From Pseudomonas monteilii NBRC 103158 = DSM 14164 (GTDB lineage Bacteria > Pseudomonadota > Gammaproteobacteria > Pseudomonadales > Pseudomonadaceae), in NCBI RefSeq assembly GCF_000730605.1, contig NZ_BBIS01000006.1:1-48759 (forward strand): a stretch of 48,759 bases of DNA. Reading direction: 5' to 3'. Below are positions 18,037 to 26,319 of the stretch, one piece after another. Below the pieces are notes generated by a model that was not told the origin of the DNA, did no database searches, and saw only the letters and a program-made list of their open reading frames with translations. Numbering within the stretch: position 1 is the stretch's first letter; each line of letters opens with the position of its first letter. The position numbers and the translations under genes were made by a program.

Positions 18037-19058
18037 TTGACCAACCACTCATTCCAGCGCGCGGCGATGGCCTGACCGTTCTTGGCCCAGTAGGCGAAGT
18101 CCAGGGTGACCTGGTCCTGGGCGTAGGCGGTCGGCAGGTTGGGTGCCAGGTCTTTGTCGAGCTTGGACACGCTGTCGACATTCACCGGTGCGTAGGCAGT
18201 CTTGTTGGCAAACTCGGCCTGGCCTTCGGCGCTGCTGGCGTTGGCCAGGAACTTCATGGCCGCGTCCTTGTTCTTGGCGCCTTTGGGGATGACCAGGAAG
18301 TCGGCCATGACCAGGTTCTGTTTCCAGCTCACGCCCACTGGCGCGCCATCTTGCTGCAGGGCGTAGACGCGGCCGTTCCAGAACTGGCCGAGCGAAGCCT
18401 CACCCGAGGCCAGCAGCTGTTGCGACTGGGCGCCACCGCCCCACCAGACGATGTCTTTCTTGATGGTGTCGAGTTTCTTGAAGGCGCGGTCCAGGTCCAG
18501 CGGGTACAGCTTGTCGGGCGCTACGCCGTCGGCCAGCAGGGCCAGTTCCAGCACGCCGGGGCTCGGCCATTTGTACAGGGCGCGTTTGCCGGGGTAGGTC
18601 TTGGTGTCGAACAGCGCGGTCCAGTCAACCGGCTTGTTGGCACCGAGCTTGCCTTCGTTGTAGCCCAGCACGAAGGAGAAGAAGAACGAGCCAACGCCGT
18701 GGTCGGAAACGAAACGCGGGTCGATCTTGTCACGTTTGATCTGGTTGAAGTCGAGGGGTTCCAGCAGGCCTTCGCTGGCGGCACGCAGGGCAAAGTCGGC
18801 TTCGACGTCGACCACGTCCCACTGCACGTTGCCGCTTTCGACCATGGCCTTGAGCTTGCCGTAGTCGGTTGGGCCGTCCTGGACGACTTTGATGTCGGTG
18901 GCTTTGGTGAAGGGGACGGCCCACGCTTCTTTCTGGGCGTCCTGGGTGGTACCGCCCCAGCTGACGAAATTCAGGCTGTCTGCGGCCACTGCGGCTTCAC
19001 AGGCCAGGGTCAGCAGGCTGGCGGACAGCACTGCGGTTACACGTTTGCTCAACAGCAT
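18033..19058 (-). CDS. Periplasmic polyamine-type substrate-binding protein (PotD-like)
   Basis: 341 residues. A cleavable signal peptide ends near residue 25 (CEAAVAADS). SBP family 8 features include LNFVSWGGTTQDAQKEAW, WDVVDVEADFALRAASEG and VWWGGGAQSQQLLASGE. It delivers a small cationic solute to the permease pair encoded downstream. GAGGG lies before ATG 19058. The first gene of the operon; a GntR-like half-palindrome lies about 150 bp upstream (19210-19221). Residues usually holding the polyamine amino groups (Trp/Asp/Glu) appear present, but the exact ligand cannot be read from sequence. Confidence 0.9.
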   Translation of the reverse strand: MLLSKRVTAVLSASLLTLACEAAVAADSLNFVSWGGTTQDAQKEAWAVPFTKATDIKVVQDGPTDYGKLKAMVESGNVQWDVVDVEADFALRAASEGLLEPLDFNQIKRDKIDPRFVSDHGVGSFFFSFVLGYNEGKLGANKPVDWTALFDTKTYPGKRALYKWPSPGVLELALLADGVAPDKLYPLDLDRAFKKLDTIKKDIVWWGGGAQSQQLLASGEASLGQFWNGRVYALQQDGAPVGVSWKQNLVMADFLVIPKGAKNKDAAMKFLANASSAEGQAEFANKTAYAPVNVDSVSKLDKDLAPNLPTAYAQDQVTLDFAYWAKNGQAIAARWNEWLVK

Positions 19059-19209
19059 GGTTACGCCCTCGTTGCTTTTGTTATTCGAGGCGGGGCTTGT
19101 GGTGCGCCCGCCAACAGTGTTCGGGGAGCAGCTAAAACAAAGTGTCTGGGTGGCCGTTTGTGATTGTAGGTGCCGGCCTGCAGATTCAAGGTCTACGGGA
19201 TATCATATT

Positions 19210-19221
19210 ATGGTATTCCAA
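19210..19221. promoter_or_regulatory. Possible GntR-type operator upstream of polyamine-type importer
   Basis: ATGGTATTCCAA matches the perfect palindrome ATGGTATACCAT at 20475-20486 in 10 of 12 positions. It lies in A/T-rich DNA about 150 bp upstream of the importer's binding-protein gene, in a 263-bp stretch with no gene (19059-19321). TGGTATACCA-like sequences are typical operators of FCD-type GntR repressors. Confidence 0.4.
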
Positions 19222-19321
19222 AATTTTGGCAAGAGGTATGAGGCGACCGGCCATCACTCCGCCCGTTCAGAAACGCTGCGGGGCCCCGCAGGGCCCCGCC
19301 AAATCAGATGCTTATGTGTTT

Positions 19322-20443
19322 TCAGCCGAGCATCCCGGGCTCGAAGGGAATGCTCTGCACCACCTCCAGTTCATACCCCGCCAGCCCGGCATACTTCAGC
19401 GGAGGCCCCAGATGGCGAAGCTTGCCCACGCCTAGGTCCTGCAGAATCTGTGCCCCGGTGCCCACTTCGGAGTACACCTTCGATTGCCCGCGCTGATAAG
19501 GGCGCAACGGCTGGGTCAGCTGCGGCACGCGCTCCAGCAGGGCTTGGGAGGATTCATGGTTGGCCAGGATCACCACTACACCAGCCCCTTCCTCGGCCAC
19601 CTTCTGCAAGGCCGCCCATAACGTCCAGTTGGCTGGCCCAGCGTATTCGGCACCTACGAGGTCGCGCAGCGGGTCGATCACATGCACTCGCACCAAGGTC
19701 GGCTGCTCGCGGCGGATATCACCCATGACCATGGCCATGTGCACGCCGCCTTCGATGCGGTCTTCATAGGTGACCAGGCGGAAGGTGCCATGCACGGTCG
19801 GCAGTTCGCGTTCGCCGATGCGCTTGATGGTCTGCTCGGTGCTCAGGCGGTAGTGGATCAGGTCGGCGATGGTGCCGATCTTGATGCCATGCTGCGCGGC
19901 GAACACTTCAAGGTCCGGGCGGCGGGCCATGGTGCCGTCGTCGTTGAGCACTTCGACAATCACCGAGGCCGGGCTGAAGCCGGCCAGGCGGGCCAGGTCG
20001 CAGCCGGCTTCGGTGTGGCCGGCACGGGTCAGCACGCCGCCTTCGCGGGCGCGCAGGGGGAAAATGTGGCCGGGTTGCACCAGGTCTTCTGGGCGAGCGT
20101 CAGGGGCCATGGCCGCGGCCACGGTGCGTGCCCGGTCGGCGGCGGAGATGCCGGTAGTGACGCCAGTGGCCGCTTCGATCGACACGGTAAACGCCGTGCT
20201 GAACACGCTGCCGTTGGCGGGCACCATCTGTTCCAGCCCCAGGCGTTGGCAATGTTCATCGGTCAGGGTGAGGCAGATCAGGCCACGCGCTTCGCGGGCC
20301 ATGAAATTGATGGCCTGGGCGTCGCAACGCTCGGCGGCGATCAGCAGGTCGCCTTCGTTTTCCCGGTCCTCGTCATCCACCAGCAGGACCATCTTGCCTT
20401 GCCGGTAGTCCTCGAGAAGTTCCTCGATGGTGTTGAAAGCCAT
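19322..20443 (-). CDS. ribB: 3,4-dihydroxy-2-butanone 4-phosphate synthase, RibBX type (second copy)
   Basis: 373 residues. The N-terminal 200 form an active-looking RibB domain: LLVDDEDRENEGDLLIAAE holds the acidic catalytic motif, with HIFPLRAREGGVLTRAGHTE further on. It makes the four-carbon unit of riboflavin from ribulose 5-phosphate. The C-terminal part aligns with GTP cyclohydrolase II but lacks the ER-HS-x-CLTGD-type region and the zinc-binding Cys cluster, so RibA activity is lost; this is the RibBX architecture known in Proteobacteria. It is not beside other rib genes, so it is likely an accessory copy. AGCGTG precedes ATG 20443. It is divergent from a DUF1330 gene, with a perfect palindrome between them. 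Confidence 0.88.
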   Translation of the reverse strand: MAFNTIEELLEDYRQGKMVLLVDDEDRENEGDLLIAAERCDAQAINFMAREARGLICLTLTDEHCQRLGLEQMVPANGSVFSTAFTVSIEAATGVTTGISAADRARTVAAAMAPDARPEDLVQPGHIFPLRAREGGVLTRAGHTEAGCDLARLAGFSPASVIVEVLNDDGTMARRPDLEVFAAQHGIKIGTIADLIHYRLSTEQTIKRIGERELPTVHGTFRLVTYEDRIEGGVHMAMVMGDIRREQPTLVRVHVIDPLRDLVGAEYAGPANWTLWAALQKVAEEGAGVVVILANHESSQALLERVPQLTQPLRPYQRGQSKVYSEVGTGAQILQDLGVGKLRHLGPPLKYAGLAGYELEVVQSIPFEPGMLG

Positions 20444-20474
20444 GTTGCACGCTCACTGTGGTGGGGTGATTTTT

Positions 20475-20486
20475 ATGGTATACCAT
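20475..20486. promoter_or_regulatory. Perfect palindrome ATGGTATACCAT in divergent promoter
   Basis: A 12-bp perfect palindrome in the 78-bp space between ribBX and the DUF1330 gene. The core TGGTATACCA is characteristic of FCD-subfamily GntR operators. A 10/12 match occurs upstream of the nearby polyamine-type importer. No GntR gene is in the window. Confidence 0.55.
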
Positions 20487-20521
20487 CATACACAAATATC
20501 GCCGTAACAGGAGAGCAGCGC

Positions 20522-20815
20522 ATGAAGGCCTATTGGATCGCCCATGTGGACGTGACCGACCCCGAGCAATACCAGCAGTACACTCAGCGCGCCCCGGCTG
20601 CCTTCAAGGCGTTCGGCGGCCGCTTCCTGGCCCGTGGCGGGCGCAGCGAGGCGATGGAAGGGCGGCATACCCCTCAGCGTAGCGTGGTGATCGAGTTCGA
20701 TTCGTACGAGCAGGCGGTGGCGTGCTACCGGTCGGAGCTGTATCAGGAGGCCTGCAGCCATCGCCAGGGCGTGGCCAAGGCCGAGGTGATCATTGTGGAG
20801 GGGTTCGAGGCTTGA
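20522..20815 (+). CDS. DUF1330 family protein
   Basis: 97 residues, a small alpha/beta dimeric-barrel-like (ferredoxin-fold) protein: MKAYWIAHVDVTDPEQYQQY, then FGGRFLARGG and SVVIEFDSYEQAVACY, the recurring DUF1330 signature. AGGAGAG precedes ATG 20522. It shares a divergent promoter and likely regulator with ribBX. Its biochemical role is unknown; the fold is shared with EthD/antibiotic-monooxygenase-like small proteins. Confidence 0.85.
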   Translation: MKAYWIAHVDVTDPEQYQQYTQRAPAAFKAFGGRFLARGGRSEAMEGRHTPQRSVVIEFDSYEQAVACYRSELYQEACSHRQGVAKAEVIIVEGFEA

Positions 20816-20828
20816 GTTGCATTTGTCG

Positions 20829-20858
20829 GCCCTTTCGCAGTTTTACCCGCGAAAGGGC
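20829..20858. repeat. REP-like hairpin between convergent genes
   Basis: A 10-bp inverted repeat (GCCCTTTCGC / GCGAAAGGGC) around a 10-nt loop containing TTTTACCC, between the convergent DUF1330 and pirin genes. It resembles the P. putida REP family and may end both transcripts. Confidence 0.6.
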
Positions 20859-20867
20859 TGACTCGGT

Positions 20868-21590
20868 TCAAGGCATACCTGGCAATTCATGCGGACGCAG
20901 GTCAAACACCAGCACCTCGGCATCTACCCCATTGCCCAGCTCAAGTACCTGTTCCTGCCTGACCCGCACGCCATCCCCTTCATTCAGCAGTTGCCCATTG
21001 AGCTCGATGCTGCCCCGGGCCACATGCACATAGGCATGGCGGTTTTCCGGCAAGGTCAGCGTGGCGCGTTCGTCGCCGTCGAACAAACCGGCATACACCC
21101 GCGCATTCTGCCTGACCTGCAACGACCCCTCGGCACCGTCCGGCGAGATGATCAGGCGTAGCTTGCCGCGCTTTTCCTCCGCACTGAAATGCTGTTGCTG
21201 GTAACGCGGTGTTGCGCCTTGCACGTTCGGCACGATCCAGATCTGCAGAAAGTGCACCGGCTGCGCCTGGCTGTGGTTGAACTCACTATGGGCCACGCCG
21301 TGGCCTGCGCTCATCAGTTGCACATCGCCCGGGCGTATCACCGAGCCGGTACCCAGCGTGTCCTTGTGCTCCAACGCGCCTTCCAGCACGTAGCTGAAAA
21401 TTTCCATGTCGCGGTGAGGGTGTTGGCCAAAGCCCTTGCCAGCGATGACGCGGTCGTCGTTGATCACCAGCAGGTCGGAGAAACCTTGCTCGTCCGGGTT
21501 GCGGTAATGGCCGAACGAGAAGGTGTGGAAGGACTTCAGCCAGCCGTGGAAGGCCAGGCCACGGTCTTGGGCGTTGCGTAGGGTGAGCAT
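20868..21590 (-). CDS. Pirin family protein (YhhW-like quercetinase fold)
   Basis: 240 residues with a bicupin fold. The metal-binding His57, His59, His101 and Glu103 of pirin/YhhW occur exactly at these positions (QHPHRDME and GVAHSE). E. coli YhhW has quercetin dioxygenase activity in vitro; the natural role is unknown. Start ATG 21590 has AAGGAG upstream; the frame is open 71 codons further without homology. It is divergent from the PAAR toxin gene. Confidence 0.9.
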   Translation of the reverse strand: MLTLRNAQDRGLAFHGWLKSFHTFSFGHYRNPDEQGFSDLLVINDDRVIAGKGFGQHPHRDMEIFSYVLEGALEHKDTLGTGSVIRPGDVQLMSAGHGVAHSEFNHSQAQPVHFLQIWIVPNVQGATPRYQQQHFSAEEKRGKLRLIISPDGAEGSLQVRQNARVYAGLFDGDERATLTLPENRHAYVHVARGSIELNGQLLNEGDGVRVRQEQVLELGNGVDAEVLVFDLRPHELPGMP

Positions 21591-21693
21591 GGTGATTCTC
21601 CTTGAAAGCCGGGGCCGGGAGGGCTGGCGGGCTATTGATGGAGATAACTTTACTGTCACCTGAATGTTGGAAAAATAGTGTTGGTGTTGAATT

Positions 21694-21716
21694 ACTGTCT
21701 CGTGACAAGTGACAGT
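21694..21716. promoter_or_regulatory. Inverted repeat in pirin/PAAR divergent promoter
   Basis: ACTGTC and GACAGT separated by 11 nt form a 6-bp inverted repeat in the 227-bp interval between the pirin and PAAR-toxin genes. It could be a regulator-binding site, but no factor can be named. Confidence 0.3.
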
Positions 21717-21817
21717 CGGACATGGCCTTTTGTAGGACATTTCTGTTTTGGGGACTGATCGGTTCCCGTCCATTGCGTGGGTGATAGCTTCCAGACTTTC
21801 CATGCAGGGAGCTACTT

Positions 21818-22882
21818 ATGACACGTGTATCGATACACGGCAAAGGACAGGCACTCGATGGCGACCTCACCACCACCGGTGCGGTGTGCATTGCCAGCAG
21901 CACCCACTACCGTGCGAACAACCAGCGGGCGCTGAGGCTGGGAGATATCACCACTGAGTGCCCGAATTGCAAGAGGCCCGGCGTCATTGTTGAGGGCGTC
22001 CCGTTCTTCAACATCGAAGGAAAACCAGCGGTGGTAGAGGGGGCGCTGGTCAAGTGTGGCTGTTCAGAGGGTAGTAACCGTGTCATGGCCATGGGAGGAC
22101 CAGGCTTAGCGGCAACCCCCTCGGCGGCACAGCAGGCAAGCCAGGCGCCCATGTCAGGTCAAGCCGACTCCACTTCCCCCTTGAAAGCTTCGCTGTCAGA
22201 AGCAAAAGCGCAGCCTGTAATGTGCAAACATTCTGACATGATGGAGCAGGTTGCCAGCTATATCGCCGGAGAAATGAATCGCAATATCACACATCCATCC
22301 GTGCTGAAAATGCGGAAGCTAACCAGCTTTGACGCGACAGAGGAACATGCAAAATTTCAAAAGCTGCCTTGGTATGCACGTCTTTTGCCGCCTGACTTTC
22401 AAGCAATGATGGTGGGTAACACTGCTGCCGCGATGGCGCTTTGGACAGAGAGGGTTGGTCAGAACAGGCCCTGGGATCACAAGGTGGCGATCGCACACCG
22501 GTTTGGTAGGGTTTGGCATAAACACGGTGAAGTCGACTACTACTACGACATCTGGTCGAACATCCACTATGGCTATGTAGGGCGGGCGGGGGGCCTTTCA
22601 GAAAGTGTTCTTCTGGATGGTGCCGGGCTTGAGCAGATTGCATCAGACAGCATTCGGAAGGTTCAAGATTGGGATGAACAAGATGGGCCTCGTCGCTACG
22701 CAGACATCGACGGGATGCGGGCTTGGGATGATATAGGCGATCGTGTTTCCATCAGTATTGGCATCAAACTGTATACGCAGCACCCAAACGGTGGGATTAC
22801 GGCAAAGGTGCTCATGGAAGAGGTATTAGCATTGCCACTGTCAAGCTGGGGAGGTAGCGTACGTGATCATGTCTGCAACTAA
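21818..22882 (+). CDS. PAAR-domain protein with C-terminal polymorphic toxin domain (type 44-like)
   Basis: 354 residues with no signal peptide. Residues 1-90 form a PAAR-like domain (TTTGAVCIASSTHY, LRLGDITTECPNCKRPG, EGALVKCGCSEG), the sharp tip that caps a type VI secretion spike. A Ser/Ala-rich linker follows. From about residue 200 the sequence (WDHKVAIAHRFG, YYYDIWSNIHYGYVGRAGG) fits bacterial toxin 44 (Ntox44), a predicted nuclease-type polymorphic toxin domain. The WDHK and IHYGYVG motifs hold the best candidate catalytic residues. It is directly followed, with overlap, by a small gene that is likely its immunity protein. No T6SS structural genes are nearby, so it is an orphan effector loaded on a spike encoded elsewhere. 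GGGAG precedes ATG 21818. The toxin part is more A/T-rich than its neighbours, suggesting transfer. Confidence 0.82.
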   Translation: MTRVSIHGKGQALDGDLTTTGAVCIASSTHYRANNQRALRLGDITTECPNCKRPGVIVEGVPFFNIEGKPAVVEGALVKCGCSEGSNRVMAMGGPGLAATPSAAQQASQAPMSGQADSTSPLKASLSEAKAQPVMCKHSDMMEQVASYIAGEMNRNITHPSVLKMRKLTSFDATEEHAKFQKLPWYARLLPPDFQAMMVGNTAAAMALWTERVGQNRPWDHKVAIAHRFGRVWHKHGEVDYYYDIWSNIHYGYVGRAGGLSESVLLDGAGLEQIASDSIRKVQDWDEQDGPRRYADIDGMRAWDDIGDRVSISIGIKLYTQHPNGGITAKVLMEEVLALPLSSWGGSVRDHVCN

Positions 22883-23255
22883 ACCGAAACGGCATCTCTG
22901 GCGCTGGGTGGTTGCGATAATGCTCGCCCCAATCGTCTTTTGGTATGTCGCCACACCCTGGGTAAGTTTTCATTTTTCTGACAAAGGCCAGGGTCGCCTT
23001 GGCTATATCTTGAATGTTCAGCACGACATATCAAAAGGTGAGATCTACCCAGGTGAAACCACCGGCGGCCCCGGCCACATCTTCCCGAACGACCAATTTT
23101 TCATGCAGCTCGATTGGAACAACGGTGGAAAGTGGCACTGCATTCGGGCCAAACCCAAGTGGCCCAGGATCGATATCTACATCGGGGCGGACGGTGGCAT
23201 AGATAGCCGCACCGATGGCAGATTCATTGAAGCCTGCGGGCCATTTCCGCAATAG
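22863..23255 (+). CDS. Probable immunity protein of the PAAR toxin, single membrane segment
   Basis: 130 residues. A short basic N-terminus is followed by one hydrophobic segment (WRWVVAIMLAPIVFWYVA), then a periplasmic-type soluble part with two conserved-looking Cys (HCIRAKPK, EACGPF). GTG 22863 is chosen over ATG 22869 because the strong GGGGAGGT lies 7 nt before the GTG and 13 nt before the ATG. It overlaps the toxin gene by 20 bp, so the pair is co-translated. An inner-membrane protein facing the periplasm would neutralise the toxin on entry. The family is not recognised; the role is inferred from position. Confidence 0.7.
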   Translation: MIMSATKPKRHLWRWVVAIMLAPIVFWYVATPWVSFHFSDKGQGRLGYILNVQHDISKGEIYPGETTGGPGHIFPNDQFFMQLDWNNGGKWHCIRAKPKWPRIDIYIGADGGIDSRTDGRFIEACGPFPQ

Positions 23256-23259
23256 AAGC

Positions 23260-23285
23260 AAAAGACCCGCCTAGGCGGGTCTTTT
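23260..23285. terminator. Bidirectional rho-independent terminator
   Basis: A perfect 12-bp inverted repeat AAAAGACCCGCC / GGCGGGTCTTTT with a 2-nt loop. The A- and T-runs give a U-tract on both strands, between the immunity gene and the convergent hydrolase gene. Confidence 0.92.
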
Positions 23286-23295
23286 GATTATCGAC

Positions 23296-24315
23296 TCACT
23301 GCAGATGCTCTTTAAGTTCGGTACCCGCCTGCCTCATCGCCGCCTTTACCGCCGGCACCTGGCTCAACGGGTTCAACAGCCCATAGTCATGAATCATCCC
23401 GTTGTAGCGCACCGAAGTCACGGTCACGCCGGCCGCATTCAGCTTGCGGGCATACGCCTCACCTTCATCGCGCAGCACATCGAATTCGGCGGTCTGCACC
23501 AGTGCTGGCGGCAACCCTTTCAGCTGTTCACTGCTGGCCCGCAGCGGCGAGGCGTAGATCTGGTTCCGTGCCTTGGCATCGGTGGTGTAGTTGTCCCAGA
23601 ACCACTTCATCATCCGCGTGGTCAGGAAGTGCCCTTCGGCAAACTGTTTGTACGATGCCGTCTCGAAGCTGGCATCGGTCACCGGCCACAGCAGCAACTG
23701 GAAGCGCAGGGCAGGGGTGCCGGCTTCTTTGGCCTTGAGTGCTACCACCGCAGCCATGTTACCGCCCACGCTGTTGCCGGCTACGGCCAGACGTTTGCCG
23801 TCAACGCCGATTTCCTTGCCATGCTCGGCCACCCAGCGGGTAGCGGCATAGGCCTGGTTGATCGCCGTCGGGTAGTGCGCTTCTGGCGAGGGGGCATAGT
23901 CCACGTAGACCGCTACCGCACCCGAGCCGACCACCAGGTCGCGGATCAGCCGCTGGTGGGTCGGGAAGTCGCCCAGCACCCAGCCGCCGCCGTGGAAGAA
24001 CATGAACACCGGCAGGTCGCCCTTGACGTTGGCCGGGCGTACCACTTGCAGCTTGATCGACTCGCCGTTGGCTTGAATGGTGCGCTCTTTTACCTCGATA
24101 CCGGAGAGGTCGACTTTGACCGAAGCCTGGGCGCCGCTGAGCACTGCGCGGGCGTCTTTCGGGCTGAGTTGCTCCAGTGGCTTGCCACCGCCTTGTTCCA
24201 GGGCTTGGAGGAAGGCCAGGGTGTGTTGCTCGACACCTGGGCTGCCAGCGGCGAAGGCGCTGGAGACGGACAGGGTCAGAAGGGAAGCGGTGAGGACTTT
24301 GTGGACAATGTTCAT
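23296..24315 (-). CDS. Secreted alpha/beta hydrolase, hormone-sensitive-lipase family
   Basis: 339 residues with a signal peptide cut near residue 23 (SSAFAAGS). The oxyanion motif HGGGW is at about 108-112. The nucleophile motif is GNSVGG (Ser182), a variant of GDSAGG. The acid is probably Asp in EFDVLRDEG and the base His in GMIHDYG. The protein should be a periplasmic or secreted esterase on short acyl esters. A LysR gene is transcribed in the opposite direction from the 134-bp gap and may control it. Confidence 0.87.
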   Translation of the reverse strand: MNIVHKVLTASLLTLSVSSAFAAGSPGVEQHTLAFLQALEQGGGKPLEQLSPKDARAVLSGAQASVKVDLSGIEVKERTIQANGESIKLQVVRPANVKGDLPVFMFFHGGGWVLGDFPTHQRLIRDLVVGSGAVAVYVDYAPSPEAHYPTAINQAYAATRWVAEHGKEIGVDGKRLAVAGNSVGGNMAAVVALKAKEAGTPALRFQLLLWPVTDASFETASYKQFAEGHFLTTRMMKWFWDNYTTDAKARNQIYASPLRASSEQLKGLPPALVQTAEFDVLRDEGEAYARKLNAAGVTVTSVRYNGMIHDYGLLNPLSQVPAVKAAMRQAGTELKEHLQ

Positions 24316-24449
24316 GAGCGAATCCTTTTCTATGCAAGTGTTGGTAATGGGCGTCTTGCCTGGCCTGCCGGGCCATCGCTGCGACTTGTGCGTAGATTAG
24401 GCAGATGCATTCGCGGGAAAAAGCCGCTATAAAGCGTTTGACTGTCACT

Positions 24450-25346
24450 ATGAGCGAGACAATGAACCCCTACGAAGACATGCGCATTTTTGCCCAGGTC
24501 ATGGAAGCCGGCAGTTTCACCGCCGCCGCCGATCGCCTGGGGATGTCCAAGCAATCGGTCAGCCGGCGCCTGATGCAGCTTGAAGAGCGTCTTGGCGTGC
24601 GCCTGCTCAACCGCTCCACCCGGCGCCTGGACGCCACGCCGCTAGGCCAGCACTACTACCAGTCGGCGCTGCGTTTGCTGGGTGAAGTGCAGCAGGTGGA
24701 GCACGACATCAGCGGCCAGGCCCAGGCCTTGCGCGGCACCTTGCGCCTGAGCGCGCCACTGTCATTTGCCATGGCACACCTGGGTTGCCTGCTGACCGAG
24801 TTCCTGCAATTGCACCCTCAGGTGGATGTGGAGGTAGACCTGAGTGACCGGGCCGTAGACCTGATCGGCGAGGGTTACGACCTGGCACTGCGCATTGGCG
24901 CGCTGGAGGATTCCAGCCTGATTGCACGGCGTATTGCCCGTGTCGAGCGGGTGTACTGCGCGAGCCCGGATTACCTGCGAGCGCGGGGCGTGCCGACAGC
25001 ACCGGACGAACTGGCAGGGCATGACTGCCTGCCTTATGGGCATTCGCGTCAGGTGCAGTGGCAGTTCCGCCAGGGCGGCAAGGCTCAGGCGATTCAGGTG
25101 GCAGGGCGGATGCGTGCGAACAACGGTGAGTTGCTCCGGGATGCAGCCATCGCCGGGATGGGGGTGACGTATCTGCCGACCTTCATTGTGGGGCAGGCGT
25201 TGGCGGCGGGGCGGCTGGTGAGTGTGCTTGAGGACTGGACGCCGCCGGCATTGCAGCTATCGGCGGTGTATCCGCAACACCGTCAGGTGGCCCGGCCGGT
25301 ACAGGGCTTTGTCGATTTTCTGCGTGAGCGGCTGGTGCAGCTGTAG
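24450..25346 (+). CDS. LysR-family regulator (CrgA-like branch)
   Basis: 298 residues. The HTH is at 5-65 (MRIFAQVMEAGSFTAAADRLGMSKQSVSRRLMQLEERLG), and the effector domain opens LRGTLRLSAPLSFAMAHLG. ATG 24450 or ATG 24462 could be the start; neither has a strong ribosome site. It is divergent from the hydrolase gene. It runs into decayed CFA-synthase sequence on the opposite strand, beginning right at its stop. Confidence 0.88.
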   Translation: MSETMNPYEDMRIFAQVMEAGSFTAAADRLGMSKQSVSRRLMQLEERLGVRLLNRSTRRLDATPLGQHYYQSALRLLGEVQQVEHDISGQAQALRGTLRLSAPLSFAMAHLGCLLTEFLQLHPQVDVEVDLSDRAVDLIGEGYDLALRIGALEDSSLIARRIARVERVYCASPDYLRARGVPTAPDELAGHDCLPYGHSRQVQWQFRQGGKAQAIQVAGRMRANNGELLRDAAIAGMGVTYLPTFIVGQALAAGRLVSVLEDWTPPALQLSAVYPQHRQVARPVQGFVDFLRERLVQL

Positions 25347-25349
25347 GCT

Positions 25350-25485
25350 TGCACCGGTCCAGCAGCGGTGCCCGACGCGCCTGCGGTGCGGCCCAGAGCA
25401 ATTGAGCCACGCCGATGGTCCGCTCCTCGAAACCGCCCTGGCAATAGCACAGGTAGAACTCCCACAAGCGCTGGAATGGAAAGCC
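25350..25485 (-). pseudogene. Remnant: C-terminus of cyclopropane-fatty-acyl-phospholipid synthase
   Basis: Read leftwards, the sequence WEFYLCYCQGGFEERTIG and the following VAQLLWA match the C-terminal end of SAM-dependent CFA synthases. No stop codon follows in the expected place; the frame runs on into LysR antisense. The N-terminal 300 residues, including the SAM site, are missing because a deletion joined it to the DUF1365 gene near 25470-25485. Confidence 0.75.
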
Positions 25486-25946
25486 TTGGCCACGGAAAAT
25501 GCCCGGGCCAGGTCGCCGTCCACGGGGAGCACATAGTGGAAGCGTTCACGCCATGGGGTGTTGCGTACCTCCAGCAGCACGGCTATCAGCTGGCCCTGTC
25601 GGTCATGACAGAAGTAGGTGCTCACCGGGTTGAAGGACAACCCCCAGCAGCGCGGTTGGGTAAGCAGGTGCACGGCGCCTTCGGGCACCTGGCCAATCGC
25701 TTGGCCGACCAGTTGCCGGGCGGCTTCGGCCAAGGGCTTACCTTGGCGGGTCAGCGCTGGCAGGTAGTCGGTTTCGCGCCAGCACAGGGGGGCCAGCCGT
25801 GAGGGCCCAAGCCAGCGGCACAGGTTCGTCAACTGCTGTTGTTCGTTCAGGTCCAGGTAGAGTATGCCGATCCGGTAGCGAAACGCATGCGGCCTCGGGC
25901 TCAGGCGCTTGTGGCTGACCCACCCATGGCACAGGCTGCTGTTCAC
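25470..25946 (-). pseudogene. Remnant: DUF1365 protein, C-terminally truncated
   Basis: The start GTG 25946 overlaps the upstream amine-oxidase stop (GTGA) and has GGAGAG before it. The first 155 residues are a normal DUF1365 protein (YRIGILYLDL, LLTQPRCWGLSFNPVSTYFC, TPWRERFHYVLPV). At about AKAFH the homology stops and the DNA continues, out of frame, as CFA-synthase sequence. DUF1365 proteins accompany CFA synthases in lipid-modification operons, so the fusion probably removed the gene boundary. Confidence 0.75.
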
Positions 25947-26316
25947 AGCTGCTCTCCAAAATGCCGGGCCACGTTCAGCGCGCTCAGCACACCGTCTTCG
26001 TGAAAGCCGTTGGCCCAGTAAGCGCCGCAGTAATAGCTGTGCAATGGTCCTTGCAGTTCGTGCTGGCGGGCCTGTGCCGCCAACGCGGCCAGGCTGTATG
26101 CGTGAGCAGGCGGATGAAGTGCGGGTAGGTCCAGTCGTTGAACACGATGAAGCCGGTATCGACGGCATAGTGTTGGCCCTGCCAGTGCATATCCACGGTA
26201 TGGGTATGCCCGCCAACCCGCTGCGCTGCCTCGAACACCGTGACCTCGTTTCGGCGTGACAGCAGGTGGGCGCAGGTGAGGCCGGCAATGCCGGTGCCGA
26301 TGATCGCGATGCGCAT
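25943..26316 (-). pseudogene. Remnant: FAD-dependent amine oxidase-like protein with central deletion
   Basis: ATG 26316 opens with the dinucleotide-binding motif MRIAIIGTGIAGLTCAHLL and GGHTHTVDM, reaching FNDWTYPHFIRLL. At about 26105 the frame shifts. The rest reads the C-terminal end of the same family (YYCGAYWANGFHEDGVLSALNVARHF, then a stop). Roughly 280 central residues are gone, so it cannot bind FAD or substrate properly. The ATG overlaps no neighbour but sits 3 nt after the SDR remnant's stop. Confidence 0.8.
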
Positions 26317-26319
26317 GGG

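Noticed and set aside
20444..20521. Possible FMN riboswitch before ribBX
   Set aside because: The 78-bp interval is too short and carries no RFN element; a GntR-type palindrome is seen instead.
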